64,000 bases of DNA, taken from positions 1-64,000 of the forward strand of contig CAOKSY010000006.1 in assembly GCA_948471525.1 (NCBI GenBank), written 5' to 3'. Positions 62,101 to 64,000 of this stretch are shown piece after piece; the first letter of the stretch is position 1, and each line of letters opens with the position of its first letter. The position numbers and the translations under genes were made by a program. This DNA is from an uncultured Clostridia bacterium (GTDB lineage Bacteria > Bacillota > Clostridia > Christensenellales > UBA3700). The notes beneath the pieces were generated by a model that saw only the letters and a list, made by a program, of their open reading frames with translations, ran no database searches and was not told where the DNA came from.

Positions 62101-64000
62101 GCCGTAGCGGATATCGAATAGGAGTCTGCGGATATATAACCGTTCTGACCGTTCATATCGACTGCCAAATTGAATACTTCGGAAGCGACGTCGCCCGCCG
62201 CCAATGTCTTGCTGAGCGAATAAGCCGCGTCGTTCGTATTGGTATTGAGGTATGCCGCAACGGTATCCGTCTGCGCGTCGTAATCGCCGTAAGTGAGTTG
62301 ATTGCGGTTCTTTACGGTAACGGTGATCTCTCTTTGAGCGATAGCGAACGTCTTGGACAGAGCGTCTGCGCCTGCTATCGTATAACGGTCGCTGGAAACG
62401 CCCTCAACAGTTGCGATATATGTGCCTACGTCGTGCACGTGACCGTCTTTAAAGCCTTGCTTGCCGCCGTCTGCATCGGTGTAACCTATTATAAGTTTTA
62501 CATTGTCTTGAGCCGAAGTATCGGGATCGGTAACTACGTTGCCTATCGTGATATTGGTATGACTCTTGCTGTTTTCGCCATGCTCGCCGTACTCTTCGTC
62601 GATATCGCCCCATACTATCTCTACTTTTCTGGGTACTACCGTGTATACGTCTATATTGGACGCCGCCGAAGAACCTGCCTTGGGCATAAAGCGAATATTG
62701 TAATCAAGACCTTCGTTAAGTCTGTAGTATACTGAATAAGATCCGATATTCTTGTTCCAACCAAGCGGAGAGATGTCGCCGCTTGCGCCCGATCCTACAA
62801 ACAACGTGCCGTTGTTCTTGAGCCAAGCCAAAGCAGTCGCGAAATCGCTTGCATCGGGAGCGCCTGCGATATCCGAACCGTCCGCAAACAATGCGTCAAA
62901 CAATGCGCCTGAATCGAGCACGCTTTCGCCGTATTCTACGCTGATATTGCCGCCGACCGTGATGCTGATATAATTGGACAAAGCGTTGATATAGATGATC
63001 GCTTCGAGCGTACCGTGGTTGGCTGCGCTAGCCTGTATCCATACAAAGTATTTGCCCTCTGCGGAGATAGCAACGTCGCTCTCCGACCAAGTCTCGCCGT
63101 CCGCGCCCGCGCTTTCGCCTTCGTTATGCAAAGCGCCGACCTTCACGGTGACTGCGGCGGACTGATCGCCTTTGAGCGTAATTCTCTTTGCGATATCCGA
63201 AAGGAGTACCGTCAAGCCGCCTTCCTGCCATTCGAGGTCGAAATATCTGCCCGATACCGAAAGAGCAGCCTCGGTGATCTCAAAGTTACCGTAACCGGTG
63301 TTGTTTGCACCTGCGGGAACGCCGCTCGTATCCGAGCCTTCAGCCAAAGTATTGACTACGGTCACGTTGTAATTGGATACTACGCTTTCGCTGCCCGCTA
63401 CAGGCTGCAGATATATCGGATAATTTCCCACGTTGCGGAAACCTTCCGACGCATGCGCCGTGGTCTCCAAAGTATAGTTGGCAAAATGATCGCCTATAAA
63501 GTTTTTGCTGCCTTCCGCATACTTCCAGTTTGCGGCGGGAGAGCCCTGAGATACGAGCAATCCGAGGGCAACGTCCTTAGCGCTGCCGTAAGTCGCAGTC
63601 TTGGGAAGTATCTCTATCGTAACGTTGCGCGCAACGATATGATAGGTATGCGAAAGATCCGATTCTACAATATAGTAGTTGCGTTGATTTTTGGGATTCG
63701 TAAGCCCGCTTGTCGCAACCTGATAATCTCCGACGTTGGAACCGCTCAAAGTGATCGGCGCGAGAACTATGGTGTCGCCCGCAACTACGTCTTCCGCATT
63801 TGCTTTAGGCTGAACGGTGGGATTTGCGGCATTATAGGTAAAGTTGTCTCCGTCCCAACCATCTGCACTCTGCGTCCAATCTACTCTCAACGCCTTGGGA
63901 GCTATTCCGTAAGCGTTGACGTTGCACGATTCGTTGTAGTTAATATTGTAATTTTCAATAGAGTCGTCTACTCCGTCTTTGATCCTTGCGCGCACCGTAT
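59145..64000 (-). CDS. Giant surface protein with MBG-like modules, 5' end outside the window
   Basis: At least 1617 residues of an open frame that continues past the window edge; the apparent GTG near 63995 is not taken as a start. It is a paralogue of the protein at 49662: the first visible part (CNVNAYGIAPKALRVDWTQ) lines up with SNVEAYSVSPKTVYVDWRQ near residue 1190 of that protein, and the order of the following modules is the same (YGESVLDSGALF, FNGREQTI, YGNKLLTSDEMI, YDGSEHVI, YDGNAHTL). It ends in the same type of membrane helix and a KKKKGAKA tail. By comparison about 1200 residues lie beyond the window. It is separated from its sister by repeats and a gene remnant. Confidence 0.85.
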   Translation of the reverse strand, partial: TVRARIKDGVDDSIENYNINYNESCNVNAYGIAPKALRVDWTQSADGWDGDNFTYNAANPTVQPKANAEDVVAGDTIVLAPITLSGSNVGDYQVATSGLTNPKNQRNYYIVESDLSHTYHIVARNVTIEILPKTATYGSAKDVALGLLVSQGSPAANWKYAEGSKNFIGDHFANYTLETTAHASEGFRNVGNYPIYLQPVAGSESVVSNYNVTVVNTLAEGSDTSGVPAGANNTGYGNFEITEAALSVSGRYFDLEWQEGGLTVLLSDIAKRITLKGDQSAAVTVKVGALHNEGESAGADGETWSESDVAISAEGKYFVWIQASAANHGTLEAIIYINALSNYISITVGGNISVEYGESVLDSGALFDALFADGSDIAGAPDASDFATALAWLKNNGTLFVGSGASGDISPLGWNKNIGSYSVYYRLNEGLDYNIRFMPKAGSSAASNIDVYTVVPRKVEIVWGDIDEEYGEHGENSKSHTNITIGNVVTDPDTSAQDNVKLIIGYTDADGGKQGFKDGHVHDVGTYIATVEGVSSDRYTIAGADALSKTFAIAQREITVTVKNRNQLTYGDYDAQTDTVAAYLNTNTNDAAYSLSKTLAAGDVASEVFNLAVDMNGQNGYISADSYSISATALNANYSLTFVNESGQNIADGSGNVAELTVNKAEITFDRVTMNPLTFNGREQTIHPSEMIFTLRGDMAMSSAKVEYSKDGTNWSDGISFKDYGTHKFSVRITADNHEVKTVTDREVKVNKAEIVIDMTATSKTYGDAISGSLSDWLKDKCNIVYLDKNGEVADIEGIAADFEFYVVNIAEGGDQLSGWANPVGFYRVYHKTDLAAMNNYSVSYAKSSDGDTVNAKAYEITKRDTSVIWQIDETADWKDAHNWVYTGKAPALKAYVTVVDTDKADGSTKLQAITFTNSATANGYAVGDYQAVAQFDDLDADTFAKNYNLLTDNDTYEYSIVQRDVTVVIFDKSAVYGIVAGMPEITSYRGDDWKFEDENFEFPTTGGDKVVLSLEAELTDGYLAAGGNYRIVGSGTDSNYNFIFKGENSDKDYAKYNVEKAEVSIKKSTLKLNYNGSVQSVNVKDILAGESGSVTVAGAMNWADATVEYKQADGTYSSELPSVKDVGDSTVITYRVILANHNEDKEYTMTVNVTVAKIELDVKAMSSVYGNKLLTSDEMIDGGYISLGDGTTVDVNIKDLFEFYVDGEAKNAGFHNINYRWKNESESANYDVKFVNADGDVDPQHGAYEITKRTIAVEWNKDVLIYDGTVKTQTATATNLIEGDEALAENIFVFDVNSNTGVNAADDYKAVIVGLSEEASKNYALENDRAEYTFAILPKDVTIKWNDATFTYDGSEHVISAEYVSGAITEQDAQSISIAVGGAQVNAGTHTATAKVEGNSNYKIADELASKTFAIGKKTVEIEWGSETFTYDGNAHTLSASVKADSLVGSDTCTVTTTSFTDAGEHFVTVASLSNDNYTVADGAGKTMTIAKAANDFNGTVSVPTTVEKGSGLPDFSGNNAISAKFGEVTVKYYRDEALTDEYTGDTSKAPAGMYYVVVSVEGNDNYDGLNQVFTVEVKGGANVGLILGILIPVILIAAGAVVAIVLVKKKKGAKA

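Overview
The window looks like a chromosomal segment of an endospore-forming, anaerobic member of the Clostridia. Evidence for spores is sleB, ypeB and spoIIR; evidence for an anaerobic lifestyle is a one-chain pyruvate:ferredoxin oxidoreductase, rubrerythrin and a Feo iron system. Gene order ecfA1-ecfA2-ecfT-truA, Shine-Dalgarno sites of the GGAGG type and TTGACA/TATAAT promoters are typical of Firmicutes. An uncultured gut lineage (Christensenellales-like) is my guess only. No rRNA, tRNA, CRISPR array, prophage or intact insertion sequence was seen.

Layout. 1-690: dispersed intergenic repeats. 690-4698 (-): ECF vitamin/metal transporter core (ecfA1, ecfA2, ecfT), truA and a low-molecular-weight phosphatase in one tightly packed operon. 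4930-9206 (+): nifJ and rubrerythrin, each with its own terminator. 9307-11471: divergent FAD-dependent dehydrogenase and sugar O-acetyltransferase. 11596-15703: a palindromic element, a zinc-ribbon membrane protein, proS and a MATE exporter, all (-). 15921-18656 (-): feoA-feoB-FeoB-associated Cys-rich protein under a consensus promoter with two DtxR-like palindromes. 18986-20533 (-): a GtrA-like membrane protein with a long acidic segment and a histone-H1-like Lys/Ala tail. 20840-22177 (+): gdhA. 22291-27034 (-): a four-helix membrane protein and a heterodimeric ABC exporter. 27695-31562 (-): rho, a metallo-beta-lactamase-fold hydrolase and a PRPP synthetase. 32489-41434 (-): a response regulator, its histidine kinase and two large paralogous lipoproteins. 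42128-45338: sleB-ypeB and spoIIR (-) around a small membrane protein (+). 45707-47077 (+): citrate synthase. 47169-49397 (-): nfeD, floA and a conserved short protein. 49662-64000 (-): two giant paralogous surface proteins built of alternating MBG-like modules, the second running off the window.

Three things stand out. First, a family of 110-165 bp nested palindromes (at least six copies) has divergent arms but keeps the same ends (GTGAGGCGG ... CCGCCGAA) and the same apex hairpin GTACTTGCNGTAC; three copies end directly behind a stop codon and one directly behind a terminator T-run. Second, the GtrA-like protein could physically link membrane and DNA. Third, several regulatory sites can be read directly: forespore (sigma-F-like) promoters in front of both spoIIR and sleB, paired iron-repressor-like operators at feoA, and an operator-like palindrome over the start site of the GtrA-like gene. 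Starts of nine genes were moved inward from the longest open frame on the basis of ribosome binding sites, overlaps or a promoter lying inside the longer frame.
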